Origin: Parvibaculum sp963975745
GTDB taxonomy: Bacteria; Pseudomonadota; Alphaproteobacteria; Parvibaculales; Parvibaculaceae
NCBI RefSeq assembly: GCF_963975745.1
Contig: NZ_CAXBIB010000012.1
Span: 1-64,000 of the forward strand
Reading direction: 5' to 3'
DNA: 64,000 nt
The notes below the pieces were generated by a model. It did no database searches and had not been told where the DNA came from. It saw only the letters and a program-made list of their open reading frames with translations. This document shows, one piece after another, positions 8,438-16,296 of the stretch. A program made the translations under genes and the position numbers. Each line of letters starts with the position of its first letter. The first letter of the stretch is position 1.

Positions 8438-8941
8438 ATGAAAGGCACCGTCGCCGAGGCTGTGGAATTCGACGGCAATCCTCTCGATCTACTGGAACAG
8501 GTGGCGTCCGTTCGCGACTGGTTTTTCGAGCGGAGCCACGAGGACGAGTTGAACATCTGTGTCGCGGGCGACTGGCGCGACTACCAGATCTCGCTCAACT
8601 GGCGCGATGACCTGTCCGGCCTTCACGTGGCCTGTGCGCTCGATCTGCGCGTGCATCCCGAAAAACGGCCGGTCATGCGTCATCTCCTGACATTGATCAA
8701 CGAGCAGCTCTGGTCGGGCCATTTCGACATCTGGTCCGAAGACGGTGTCGTACTGTTCCGCAACAGCCTCCTGCTGTGCGGCGGCGCCGCGGCGACGCCC
8801 GAGCAATGCGAGGCGCTGCTGCGTCTCGCCGTCGAGGCCTGCGAGCGCTATTATCCGGCCATGCAGTTCGTCATGTGGGCGGGAAAGTCGGCCGAGGAAG
8901 CGATCGCGGCGGCCATGTTCGAGACGCAAGGCCGCGCCTGA
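8438..8941 (+). CDS. YbjN domain-containing protein
   Basis: A 167-aa protein whose first conserved segment is NPLDLLEQVASVRDWFFER, followed by DELNICVAGDWRDY. This pattern fits the YbjN family, whose fold resembles type III secretion chaperones and whose role in alphaproteobacteria is unclear. I chose ATG 8438 because GGGGGAA precedes it and homology begins soon after. ATG 8348 is an alternative adding 30 residues. It lies between ubiK and proC, 49 bases before proC. The ybjN-proC pairing is recurrent in alphaproteobacteria as I recall it. Confidence 0.85.
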   Translation: MKGTVAEAVEFDGNPLDLLEQVASVRDWFFERSHEDELNICVAGDWRDYQISLNWRDDLSGLHVACALDLRVHPEKRPVMRHLLTLINEQLWSGHFDIWSEDGVVLFRNSLLLCGGAAATPEQCEALLRLAVEACERYYPAMQFVMWAGKSAEEAIAAAMFETQGRA

Positions 8942-8990
8942 TCCCGGCCTGTCCGGTTCCGGCCATTTCAATCAGAAGACGGTTTCAGCC

Positions 8991-9818
8991 ATGACTCTTT
9001 CTCTCGAGCGTCCGCTGGTCCTGATGGGCGCCGGCAAGATGGGCGGCGCGCTTCTTTCGGGCTGGCTCGACAAGGGGCTTTCACCGGCGCAGGTTTATGT
9101 GCTCGATCCCGCGCCGTCGCCCGAGATCGGCCAGATCGTGACTGTGAGAAACATTGCGCTGAATGCGCCGGTGCACGACATCGCTGCAGCGAAGCCGGCG
9201 GTTGTGCTGATCGCCGTCAAGCCGCAGGCCATGGGCGAGGTGCTGCCGGGACTCGCGCTTCTCACCGCCCCCGAAACGCTGTTCATTTCCATTGCCGCTG
9301 GCACGAGTCTTCACCGCCTCAAGGAACTTCTGGGTGCCGAGGTGCATGCTGTGCGTGCCATGCCCAATACGCCGGCGGCGATCGGTCGCGGCATCACCAT
9401 TGCCTGTGCCAATGATCGGGTGACACAGCAGCAGCGCGACATAGCCGATGCACTGCTTGCCGCCGTGGGCGAGGTGGGGTGGGTCGAGAGCGAGGCGCAA
9501 ATCGACGCGGTGACGGCGATTTCCGGAAGCGGCCCCGCCTATGTGTTCTACATGGTGGAGTGCCTCGCCGCAGCGGGCGAGGCTCTGGGTCTCGATCCGG
9601 CGATGGCCATGAAGCTGGCGCGCGAGACGGTCAGCGGGTCGGGCGAGATGCTGCACCGCTCGCCGGAGACGGCGTCGCAGCTGCGTGCCAATGTGACCTC
9701 GCCGGGCGGCACGACCGCGGCTGCGCTCGATGTGCTGATGGGCGAGGGCGGGTTGTCGCCGCTGATGCGGCGGGCGGCGCTGGCGGCGCGGGACCGGGCA
9801 CGCGAGCTCGGCAAATAG
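8991..9818 (+). CDS. proC: Pyrroline-5-carboxylate reductase
   Basis: A 275-aa cytoplasmic enzyme that reduces 1-pyrroline-5-carboxylate to proline with NAD(P)H. The Rossmann motif GAGKMGGALL lies near residue 13. The conserved RAMPNTPAAIG (about residue 122), AISGSGPAYVF (about residue 173) and the C-terminal VTSPGGTTAAAL signature (about residue 232) are all present. Length is normal. It follows the YbjN gene and precedes a TetR-type regulator gene. Confidence 0.97.
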   Translation: MTLSLERPLVLMGAGKMGGALLSGWLDKGLSPAQVYVLDPAPSPEIGQIVTVRNIALNAPVHDIAAAKPAVVLIAVKPQAMGEVLPGLALLTAPETLFISIAAGTSLHRLKELLGAEVHAVRAMPNTPAAIGRGITIACANDRVTQQQRDIADALLAAVGEVGWVESEAQIDAVTAISGSGPAYVFYMVECLAAAGEALGLDPAMAMKLARETVSGSGEMLHRSPETASQLRANVTSPGGTTAAALDVLMGEGGLSPLMRRAALAARDRARELGK

Positions 9819-9887
9819 GCCGCCGCCCTCGTCAAACCTGCGCGAACGCCCTATCTTTCGTTGCTCATGCGTATCGAGGAACGAGAC

Positions 9888-10484
9888 ATGGCCGCCAAGC
9901 GCGATCCCGAGGATAAAATCATCGATGCGGCGCTGAAGCTTGCAGCGTCGCGCGGGTGGTCGGTCCTGTCACTGGCCGACATTGCGAAATCGGCGCGGGT
10001 TGGCTTGCCCGTGCTTTCCGGCTTCTTTGCCTCGAAAAGCGAAATTCTCGCCGCGTTCAGCCGGCGCATTGACGCCGCAGTATTGAAGGCGGCTTCGGCG
10101 GAGGACCTGTCGGATGAAGCGGCACGGGACCGGTTGTTCGATGTGCTGATGATGCGTTTTGACACGCTCGCCCCCTACAAGCCGGCACTGAAACGCATCT
10201 CCCGGGATATGCAACGCGACCCGGTGGCGGCGGCGGGTCTGGTGCGAGCGATGCTGCAATCGCTGGGCTGGATGCTCGAAGCTGCAGGCATCGACAGTTC
10301 GGGTCTTGCCGGCGCGATGCGTGTTCGGGGGATTGCGCTGATCTGGGGGGCTGTTTTCCGTACGTGGCTTGAAGACGGCGACGACCAGGCCCGGACGATG
10401 GCGGAGCTTGATCGCAGGCTGCGCCGTGGCGAGGCGCTGATTGAGCGGCTGTCGCGATTTGGACGGCGTGAAGCGGCGGCGTGA
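9888..10484 (+). CDS. TetR/AcrR-type transcriptional regulator
   Basis: A 198-aa protein. Residues ~12-58 form a TetR-type helix-turn-helix (IIDAALKLAASRGW, then LADIAKSARVGLPVLSGFFASKSEIL). In place of the usual YxHF the recognition region reads LSGFFASK, so it is a divergent member. The C-terminal half is helical with a Trp-rich stretch (LGWMLEAAG, WGAVFRTWLED) that recalls the COQ9-like C-terminal fold, though this link is weak. ATG 9888 follows GAGGAACGAGAC, a good ribosome-binding site. Ligand and target are unknown. Confidence 0.8.
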   Translation: MAAKRDPEDKIIDAALKLAASRGWSVLSLADIAKSARVGLPVLSGFFASKSEILAAFSRRIDAAVLKAASAEDLSDEAARDRLFDVLMMRFDTLAPYKPALKRISRDMQRDPVAAAGLVRAMLQSLGWMLEAAGIDSSGLAGAMRVRGIALIWGAVFRTWLEDGDDQARTMAELDRRLRRGEALIERLSRFGRREAAA

Positions 10485-10488
10485 GCCG

Positions 10489-10860
10489 TCAGAAATGAAA
10501 GACGCGGCAGGCCGTGACCCTGTCGTTTTCCCACTCGAGAATCTCGACGACGCGGGCGCGGCGCTTCTCATCGCCGTCAAGAATGCGCCAATACTCGACC
10601 GAGGCTCTCCCCGTGCCGTCCTTTGCGTCGGCAATCACACTGAGAATGTCTGCCTTGAAGCTTTTGAGCCGGGCGGTGGAAGCTTCGGCATAGGCGCGAA
10701 TCTCCGCCCGTCCCCGTAAAGTGCCGTCTGAACATTTCATCCGCTCAGCAACAACCGAACTCATATGGATGGCGCCGGACGCATAGATCGCCTCGATCCG
10801 AGCGGGATCGAGACTTTCCCAGGCAGCCTGCCAGCGGGTGACCATGTCGGGCGTTGTCAT
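10489..10860 (-). CDS. SnoaL-like / NTF2-fold nuclear transport factor 2 family protein
   Basis: A 123-aa cone-shaped NTF2-like protein (MVTRWQAAWESLDPARIEAIYASGAIHMSS is the typical opening, here residues ~5-35). Small proteins of this fold act as isomerases, cyclases or ligand binders; no catalytic assignment is possible here. ATG 10860 is preferred over a 23-residue longer reading that begins in AT-rich, promoter-like sequence. It converges with the TetR-type gene, 4 bases apart. Confidence 0.75.
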   Translation of the reverse strand: MTTPDMVTRWQAAWESLDPARIEAIYASGAIHMSSVVAERMKCSDGTLRGRAEIRAYAEASTARLKSFKADILSVIADAKDGTGRASVEYWRILDGDEKRRARVVEILEWENDRVTACRVFHF

Positions 10861-10976
10861 GATGACTTCAGTCGTGACCCTGCTGCCAAAAACACCTTGA
10901 AAATATGCAGTTATTGCGATAAATGTCAATATTGCTGACTTATTCTGCGATACGTGGCGACAACGGCATCAAGTCG

Positions 10977-12356
10977 TCAGACCGGCACATGGATGACAGC
11001 CCGCAGGCCGCCCATCGGGCTCCGGGCGAGTAGAATGTCGCCACCATGACCACGCGCAATGTCGCGTGCAATTGCCAGTCCGAGGCCCGAGCCGCCATCT
11101 TCGAGATTGCGGGCCGCGTCGAGCCGGTAGAACGGACGAAAGACTTCCTCGAGCTGTTCGTCGGGGATGCCGACGCCATCGTCGTCGACAATGATATCGA
11201 TGCCGCCGCCATCGCCGGCTTCGTCGGAATCGCGAATTGCCGTTACCCAGACATGTGCCGCGTGCCGACAGGCATTGTCGACGATATTGGTGAGGCAGCG
11301 CTTGAAGGCGTGCCGCCGGAGCGGCAGGACGAGGTCGCCATGCAGTTCCAGCCGCAGCTCGTGACCCTTTCGCTGCGCATCGCCGCGCACCTCTTCGATG
11401 AGCTCGGCCAGATCCGTCTCCTCGGATGTCTCGCCCTGATGTCCGCGGGCGAATGCGAGATAGTCCTCCAGCATCCGTTCCATCTCGGCGATGTCGGCGC
11501 GCAGCTCCTCGATTTCGGGACCTTCCCCCAACATTGCGAGTTGCAACTTGAATCGGGTCAGCGGTGTTCGCAGATCGTGGCTGACACCGGCCAGCATTGC
11601 CGTGCGCTGTTCGATCTGGCGCTGGATGCGGGCACGCATGTCGAGAAAGGCCTGGGCAGCACTCCGTACTTCGGCTGCGCCCTGTGGCCGGAAGCTCGGC
11701 ACGTCGCGCCCCATGCCGAAGGATGTCGCGGCTTCGGCCAGACGTTCGATCGGGCGGATCTGGTTTCGCAGGAAGACGATCGCGACAATGATCAAAACGA
11801 CCGACGTGCCAAACATCCAGACAAGGAAGATATGCCAGTTCGACGCATAGACATGTGACGCCGGCGTCAGGACGCGCATGACACCGCCATTGTAGGCAAT
11901 CCGGATGTCCACATACTTGTCATATTGCGAGGTATTGATCCAGAAAGGTCGCGCGATGCGCAGACGCAGTTCGTCATTGAGCGATTCGTCGAGCAGGCTG
12001 CCGGACGATGAGGGCGTTTCCGGCAGAACCTCGCCATCGAGAAAGGCGACCGGCAGTCCGATATGTGCGTTCACTCGTGCGGCGATCTTCGCCGCCTGCT
12101 GCGGCGACTGGTTTTCCTCGAATTCGGCGAGTATCAGGGCAACCTCTGCGACCGTTTTCGCAGACAATCGTTGTGTCACGAGTTGCCAGTGTCGCTCCAG
12201 AAATACATAGGTCACGACGAACTGAAGCAGCACCATCGGCGCGACAATGATGATCAGCGAGCGGCCATAGAGGCCACGCGGCATCAGCCGTTTGATCACC
12301 TGAAACGGATGCCATGCCATCGGCGCCGCCGTCTTGCGCTCCGAATGCGCGTTCAT
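10977..12356 (-). CDS. Two-component sensor histidine kinase, EnvZ-like
   Basis: A 459-aa inner-membrane kinase. A first membrane segment (about residues 32-54), a periplasmic region of ~120 residues and a second membrane segment (about 175-196) are followed by HAMP and HisKA domains. The phospho-acceptor His is in GVSHDLRTPLTR (about residue 260). The HATPase domain has NIVDNACRHA (N box), DDDGVGIP (G1) and GGSGLGLAIA (G2). The ATG at 12356 follows ACAGGAAAG; a TTG 33 bases upstream would overlap the response regulator stop. It pairs with the adjacent OmpR-type regulator. Confidence 0.92.
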   Translation of the reverse strand: MNAHSERKTAAPMAWHPFQVIKRLMPRGLYGRSLIIIVAPMVLLQFVVTYVFLERHWQLVTQRLSAKTVAEVALILAEFEENQSPQQAAKIAARVNAHIGLPVAFLDGEVLPETPSSSGSLLDESLNDELRLRIARPFWINTSQYDKYVDIRIAYNGGVMRVLTPASHVYASNWHIFLVWMFGTSVVLIIVAIVFLRNQIRPIERLAEAATSFGMGRDVPSFRPQGAAEVRSAAQAFLDMRARIQRQIEQRTAMLAGVSHDLRTPLTRFKLQLAMLGEGPEIEELRADIAEMERMLEDYLAFARGHQGETSEETDLAELIEEVRGDAQRKGHELRLELHGDLVLPLRRHAFKRCLTNIVDNACRHAAHVWVTAIRDSDEAGDGGGIDIIVDDDGVGIPDEQLEEVFRPFYRLDAARNLEDGGSGLGLAIARDIARGHGGDILLARSPMGGLRAVIHVPV

Positions 12357-12385
12357 TGACTTTCCTGTTTGCATGTCGACCGGTC

Positions 12386-13117
12386 TCAATCGGGCATCAG
12401 CGCGTAGCCTTCGCCGCGCACGGTCTGCAGATACACCGGGTTTCGTGGATCGCTTTCGAGTTTGCGCCGTAGCCGGTTGATCTGGACATCGATCGAGCGT
12501 TCGGCGGCCTCGTTGTCGCAGAGGTCCATGCGCGACAGTGGCTTGCCGGGGCTGGCGGCAAACAGCCGCAGAAGCTGGACCTCGCGCGTTGTCAGCCGTA
12601 TCTGGACGTCGCCGTTCCAGAGTTCACCACGGGTGACGTTGAAGCGGCACGAGCCCAGCGAAACCTCGTCATGGCGCACCGTTCCCGGCGCCTGCGCGCG
12701 CCGCAGGATGGTGCCGATGCGCAACAAAAGTTCGCGTGGCTCGAAGGGTTTGGCGAGATAGTCGTCCGCGCCGCGTTCCAACCCATCGATGCGGTCGCTC
12801 GCCTCGCCGCGCGCGGTCAGCATCAGGATCGGCACTGTCGAATTGCGGCGCAGATCGCGCGTCAGGTCGAGTCCGCTTTCTCCGGGCATCATCACGTCGA
12901 GAACCAGCAGGTCGAAGGACAGTCCGGCGAGCCGCGCCCGTGCCTCGGCCGCATTTTCGGCCGCGGTTACGCGATAACCATTATCCGTGAGATAGCGCTT
13001 CAGCAGTTCCCGGATGCGGCGGTCGTCGTCGACCACCAGAATGTGCGGCGCATCGTCTGCGGGCATCGGCTTGTCTGCCGTCCGGTCTGGACTGTCGATC
13101 TTGGTTTCCGTCGTCAC
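12386..13117 (-). CDS. OmpR/PhoB-family response regulator (PetR-like)
   Basis: A 243-aa protein with a receiver domain (ILVVDDDRRIRELL, phospho-acceptor Asp at about residue 74 in LVLDVMMPGESG, Lys in YLAKPFEPREL) and a C-terminal winged helix ending in INRLRRKLESDPRNPVYLQTVRGEGY. The start codon is GTG, after GGAAGG. Together with the MarR-type gene 25 bases upstream it resembles the Rhodobacter petP-petR pair found next to cytochrome bc1 genes; here no bc1 genes are nearby. Its cognate kinase is the next gene. Confidence 0.93.
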   Translation of the reverse strand: MTTETKIDSPDRTADKPMPADDAPHILVVDDDRRIRELLKRYLTDNGYRVTAAENAAEARARLAGLSFDLLVLDVMMPGESGLDLTRDLRRNSTVPILMLTARGEASDRIDGLERGADDYLAKPFEPRELLLRIGTILRRAQAPGTVRHDEVSLGSCRFNVTRGELWNGDVQIRLTTREVQLLRLFAASPGKPLSRMDLCDNEAAERSIDVQINRLRRKLESDPRNPVYLQTVRGEGYALMPD

Positions 13118-13142
13118 CTGTGAACCTTCCCGGCGTTGCCGT

Positions 13143-13697
13143 TCAGCCTGCCGAGGTCTTTGCGATCAGGGCTTCGACTTCCGCACGATCCTCTTCGTTC
13201 ACCAATGCCAGGAGAATGGCTCGCCATGCCGCATCTGCATCGGGCCCGGCCTTCTCCATTGCCGTGGCGACGCGCATCCGCTGTGGTGCCGCCAGGCGTT
13301 GTTCGAGTTCCCTGCCCGTTACCGTCAGGAAAAGCAGGCGCTGCCGGCGGTCCTGCTTGCCTGTTTCCTGTTCGATGAATCCACGTTCGATCAGTTGCTT
13401 CAGCACCCGGGCCAGGCTCTGCTTGGTGATCCGCAGGATGTCCAGCAGTTCGGCCACGGTGATGCCCGGATTGCGGCCCACAAAATGCACCACGCGGTGA
13501 TGGGCACGGCCGAATCCATACTCGCTCAGGATCGCGTCGGGGTCGCTGATGAAGTCGCGATAAGCGAAGAAGAGCAGTTCGATCGCTTCCGTCAGGCGAT
13601 CCGCCGTGGTTCCGGTGTTCGCGTCCGGCATGGACGTTTCCGGCGCCAGCGGGCGCTTCGTCTGGGTTTTCCCCATCGATTTCGCAATCGTCGTCAT
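13143..13697 (-). CDS. MarR-family transcriptional regulator (PetP-like)
   Basis: A 184-aa winged-helix regulator. The core runs from AIELLFFAYRDFISDPDAIL to the wing QDRRQRLLFLT, with the DNA-reading helix around RITKQSLARVL. This matches alphaproteobacterial PetP proteins as I know them. ATG 13697 has no visible ribosome-binding site, and ATG 13631, preceded by GGAAA, would give a 162-aa protein that still contains the whole core. Two palindromes in the divergent region toward ilvE (13701-13719 and 13802-13816) are candidate operators for it. Confidence 0.9.
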   Translation of the reverse strand: MTTIAKSMGKTQTKRPLAPETSMPDANTGTTADRLTEAIELLFFAYRDFISDPDAILSEYGFGRAHHRVVHFVGRNPGITVAELLDILRITKQSLARVLKQLIERGFIEQETGKQDRRQRLLFLTVTGRELEQRLAAPQRMRVATAMEKAGPDADAAWRAILLALVNEEDRAEVEALIAKTSAG

Positions 13698-13700
13698 TTT

Positions 13701-13719
13701 ATGTCAGCCATGTTGACAT
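13701..13719. promoter_or_regulatory. Inverted repeat ATGTCA-N7-TGACAT at the MarR gene start
   Basis: Perfect 6-bp arms (13701-13706 and 13714-13719) lie 4 bases upstream of the annotated MarR start. On the plus strand a TTGACA lies at 13713-13718. Position and symmetry suggest autoregulation by the MarR-type protein, which is inference. Confidence 0.45.
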
Positions 13720-13801
13720 ATTTTTACCAGAGTGCTACCTCTTGCCAATCGCTTGAGACAGAATGCGCGGCAAGGCCAGAAGCGTCGAATCTTCCTGTCA
13801 C

Positions 13802-13818
13802 TATACTGTCAGTATAAT
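13802..13818 (+). promoter_or_regulatory. Consensus -10 element overlapped by 15-bp palindrome, likely ilvE promoter
   Basis: TATACTG-T-CAGTATA (13802-13816) is a perfect 7-1-7 palindrome. Its right arm merges with TATAAT (13813-13818), a perfect -10 box reading toward ilvE (start 13940). No good -35 box is visible 16-18 bases upstream. A protein bound here would block the promoter. The MarR-type regulator encoded next door is the obvious candidate. Confidence 0.5.
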
Positions 13819-13939
13819 AAACGATTGCCGCGTAAATCTGCCTCCGGCAAACCCGAGAAGCGGGACCGCAAGGGCGGGAGAGGGTGCTGTCGGCAACGGC
13901 GAAAGCCCGCACGGCGCGGAAATACCAGGAAATCAGGTC

Positions 13940-14839
13940 ATGGCAGACATTCCTTTCGACAAACGCGACGGCTTCATCTGGTTCAACGGCGAACTCGTTC
14001 CCTGGGCCGATGCCAAGGTGCATGTGCTGACCCATGGTCTGCATTATGCGAGCAGCGTGTTCGAAGGCTGCCGTGCCTATGGCGGCGAGATCTTCAGGCT
14101 GCGCGAGCATTCCCTGCGTTTGATCAAGTCGGCTGAAATTCTCGGCTTCACGATTCCCTATTCGGTTGAAGAGATCGACGAGGCGTGCCGCGCGGCGCTT
14201 CAGGCGCAGAAGCTAGTCGACGGATATGTCCGGCCGGTTGCATGGCGCGGCAGCGAAATGATGGGTGTCAGCGCGCAGAAGAACCGCATCAATTTCGCCG
14301 TTGCGGCCTGGGAATGGCCGTCCTATTTCGATCCGGAACAACGCAAGGCCGGCATTCGCCTCGACATTGCGAAATACAAGCGCCCCTCGCCGGAAACCGC
14401 GCCGTCGATGGCGAAGGCCGCCGGCCTCTACATGATCTGCACGATCTCCAAGCATGCGGCCGAGAACAAGGGTTATGCAGACGCGCTGATGTACGATTAT
14501 CGTGGCTATGTCGCCGAGGCGACGGGCGCGAACATCTTTTTCGTCAAGGACGGCGTCATTCACACGCCGACCCCGGATTGCTTCCTCGACGGTATTACGC
14601 GGCAGACCGTCATCGCGCTGGCAAAGGCGCGCGGCTATGAAATCGTCGAACGACATATCATGCCGGACGAGTTGTCGAACTTCAGCGAATGCTTCATCAC
14701 CGGTACGGCTGCTGAAGTGACGCCGGTCGGCGAGATCGGCCCGCACCGGTTTACGCCTGGCGTCATCACCGCGACGCTGTTCGAGGATTATATGGCGGCC
14801 GTCAATCCGAAGGTGGCAGCAAAGGCTGCGACCGCCTAG
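13940..14839 (+). CDS. ilvE: Branched-chain amino acid aminotransferase
   Basis: A 299-aa fold-type IV PLP enzyme that transfers amino groups between 2-oxo acids and leucine, isoleucine or valine. HVLTHGLHYASSVFEG lies at about residues 29-44. The catalytic Lys is most likely in CTISKHAAENKGY (about residue 170), followed by the conserved ADALMYDYRGYVAEATGANIF region and CFITGTAAEVTPV near residue 258. ATG 13940 follows CCAGGAAATCAGGTC. A strong hairpin terminator follows the stop. Confidence 0.95.
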   Translation: MADIPFDKRDGFIWFNGELVPWADAKVHVLTHGLHYASSVFEGCRAYGGEIFRLREHSLRLIKSAEILGFTIPYSVEEIDEACRAALQAQKLVDGYVRPVAWRGSEMMGVSAQKNRINFAVAAWEWPSYFDPEQRKAGIRLDIAKYKRPSPETAPSMAKAAGLYMICTISKHAAENKGYADALMYDYRGYVAEATGANIFFVKDGVIHTPTPDCFLDGITRQTVIALAKARGYEIVERHIMPDELSNFSECFITGTAAEVTPVGEIGPHRFTPGVITATLFEDYMAAVNPKVAAKAATA

Positions 14840-14861
14840 CGGGCTCCGAAGTCAAATTGAA

Positions 14862-14885
14862 AAGGGCGGCCCTTCGGCCGCCCTT
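14862..14885. terminator. Bidirectional hairpin terminator between ilvE and moaE
   Basis: GGGCGGCC (14864-14871), loop CTTC, GGCCGCCC (14876-14883), flanked by AAA on the left and TT on the right. It lies 22 bases after the ilvE stop and 14 bases before the end of the converging moaE, so it can serve both. Confidence 0.8.
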
Positions 14886-14897
14886 CGTCATTGGCGT

Positions 14898-15359
14898 TCA
14901 GTCACGCCATTTTTCGGCCGCCCTGTCGTCATCCTCCCGCGCATCGACCCAGCGGCTCTCGCCTTGGCCGACCTCCCGCTTCCAGAAAGGCGCCCTTGTT
15001 TTCAGGTAGTCCATCAAGAATGCCGCGGCCTCGAATGCCGCCTTGCGATGTGCCGAAGCTGCAACGACGAGGACGATGTTGTCGCCGGGCGCCAGCCGGC
15101 CGACGCGATGCACGATCAATGTCGCCTGCAGCGGCCAGCGATCATGGGCTTCGGCCTCAATGCGGGCGAGTTCCTTCTCCGTCATGCCGGGATAGTGTTC
15201 GAGGTCCATTGATGTGACGGCGCTGCCGCCGCTTGCATCGCGGACGAGGCCGGAAAAAGTCACGACCGCGCCTATATCGGCGCGGTTCCTGGTCAATGCC
15301 TCGACTTCGGCGCCGATATCGAAATCTCCGGTCTGTACGCGGATCATGCGCTCAGCCAC
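14898..15359 (-). CDS. moaE: Molybdopterin synthase catalytic subunit MoaE
   Basis: A 153-aa protein that, with MoaD, inserts sulfur into precursor Z to make molybdopterin. VVTFSGLVRD (about residue 33), LEHYPGMTEKEL (about residue 53), HRVGRLAPGD (about residue 84) and the C-terminal KTRAPFWKREV active-site segment with conserved Lys/Arg residues are visible. It overlaps moaD by 8 bases. No other molybdenum cofactor gene is in the window. Confidence 0.96.
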   Translation of the reverse strand: MAERMIRVQTGDFDIGAEVEALTRNRADIGAVVTFSGLVRDASGGSAVTSMDLEHYPGMTEKELARIEAEAHDRWPLQATLIVHRVGRLAPGDNIVLVVAASAHRKAAFEAAAFLMDYLKTRAPFWKREVGQGESRWVDAREDDDRAAEKWRD

Positions 15360-15609
15360 CTGTTACCGGCGGGAAGAAGGCAACTTCGCTTGCTCCTGCG
15401 ATCGGCGTGTCGAGGTCCCCATGTTCCTGATCGACGGCGCAGCGGATCGCACCAATATCTGCAAATGCCGCCTCGTAGCCTTCGCCACGCGCTTTCAGCC
15501 AGGCGATCAGGCCATGGACGTCGTGAATATCGGAGGGCAGCACCACGTCTTCTTCGGCAAGGCCGGTCCTTTGTTTCACCCACGCAAAATAGAGCAGCTT
15601 CACGCGCAT
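15352..15609 (-). CDS. moaD: Molybdopterin synthase sulfur carrier subunit MoaD
   Basis: An 85-aa ubiquitin-fold protein that starts VKLLYFAWVKQRTGLAEE and ends in the required C-terminal Gly-Gly (PPVTGG), which is thiocarboxylated for sulfur transfer. It overlaps pgsA upstream by 10 bases and moaE downstream by 8, so pgsA-moaD-moaE are coupled. Confidence 0.95.
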   Translation of the reverse strand: MRVKLLYFAWVKQRTGLAEEDVVLPSDIHDVHGLIAWLKARGEGYEAAFADIGAIRCAVDQEHGDLDTPIAGASEVAFFPPVTGG

Positions 15610-16223
15610 CCATCCTGCTCGGCAGCCGGTTTGGCCGCAGCCGACGGCTCGCGCCGCTTCGGCGTTTCGTCCGTCAGATGATGGATTCCGGCCCGAAAAT
15701 AGTCATAGCCGGTGTAGAGCGTCAGTATGGCCGCAGCCCAGAGCAGGGTAATGCCCATTTCGGTGATACCCGGAAAAACCTTGTCGCCGGCCGGACCTGC
15801 CAGCAGAAATCCCAGCGCCACCATCTGGATCGCCGTTTTCCATTTTGCCAGTTGCGTCACGGGTACACTGACGCGCAACTCGGCCAGAAATTCACGCAGA
15901 CCCGAGACCAGTATTTCCCGGCAAAGAATGATGATCGCTGCCCAGAGCGAGAATCCGGCAATAACATCCTGCCATGTCAGCGCAATCAACACGACGGCAA
16001 CCAAAAGCTTGTCGGCGATGGGATCGAGCATCCGACCGAGGTTTGACTGCTGCTCCCAGGCGCGCGCCAGATAGCCATCGAAGAAATCTGTCGCACCGGC
16101 GATGACGAAGAGAGCCAAAGCGGCCCAATGGCCGGCATCTCCGGGGATGTAGAAGCAGACCACGACCGCCGGCACGAGTGCGATGCGGAAATAGGTCAGC
16201 AGGTTCGGCAGGCTGGTCGCCAT
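15600..16223 (-). CDS. pgsA: CDP-diacylglycerol--glycerol-3-phosphate 3-phosphatidyltransferase
   Basis: A 207-aa inner-membrane enzyme making phosphatidylglycerophosphate, the precursor of phosphatidylglycerol and cardiolipin. It has the N-terminal LPNLLTYFRI segment and the CDP-alcohol phosphatidyltransferase motif D-G-x2-A-R-x8-G-x3-D-x3-D, here in FFDGYLARAWEQQSNLGRMLD (residues ~48-68). Four or so membrane segments follow. It sits 73 bases downstream of uvrC on the same strand, an arrangement common in proteobacteria. Confidence 0.95.
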   Translation of the reverse strand: MATSLPNLLTYFRIALVPAVVVCFYIPGDAGHWAALALFVIAGATDFFDGYLARAWEQQSNLGRMLDPIADKLLVAVVLIALTWQDVIAGFSLWAAIIILCREILVSGLREFLAELRVSVPVTQLAKWKTAIQMVALGFLLAGPAGDKVFPGITEMGITLLWAAAILTLYTGYDYFRAGIHHLTDETPKRREPSAAAKPAAEQDGCA

Positions 16224-16296
16224 TTCTGGCTCCGTGTCTTGTTATACCTATATTCTAGCATCCCAACGCCCAATGTCGCGAACAGGCCGGCGGTTA

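Noticed and set aside
13724..14110. Minus-strand frame overlapping the ilvE start
   Set aside because: It is antisense to ilvE and covers the MarR-ilvE promoter region; no ribosome-binding site or family resemblance.
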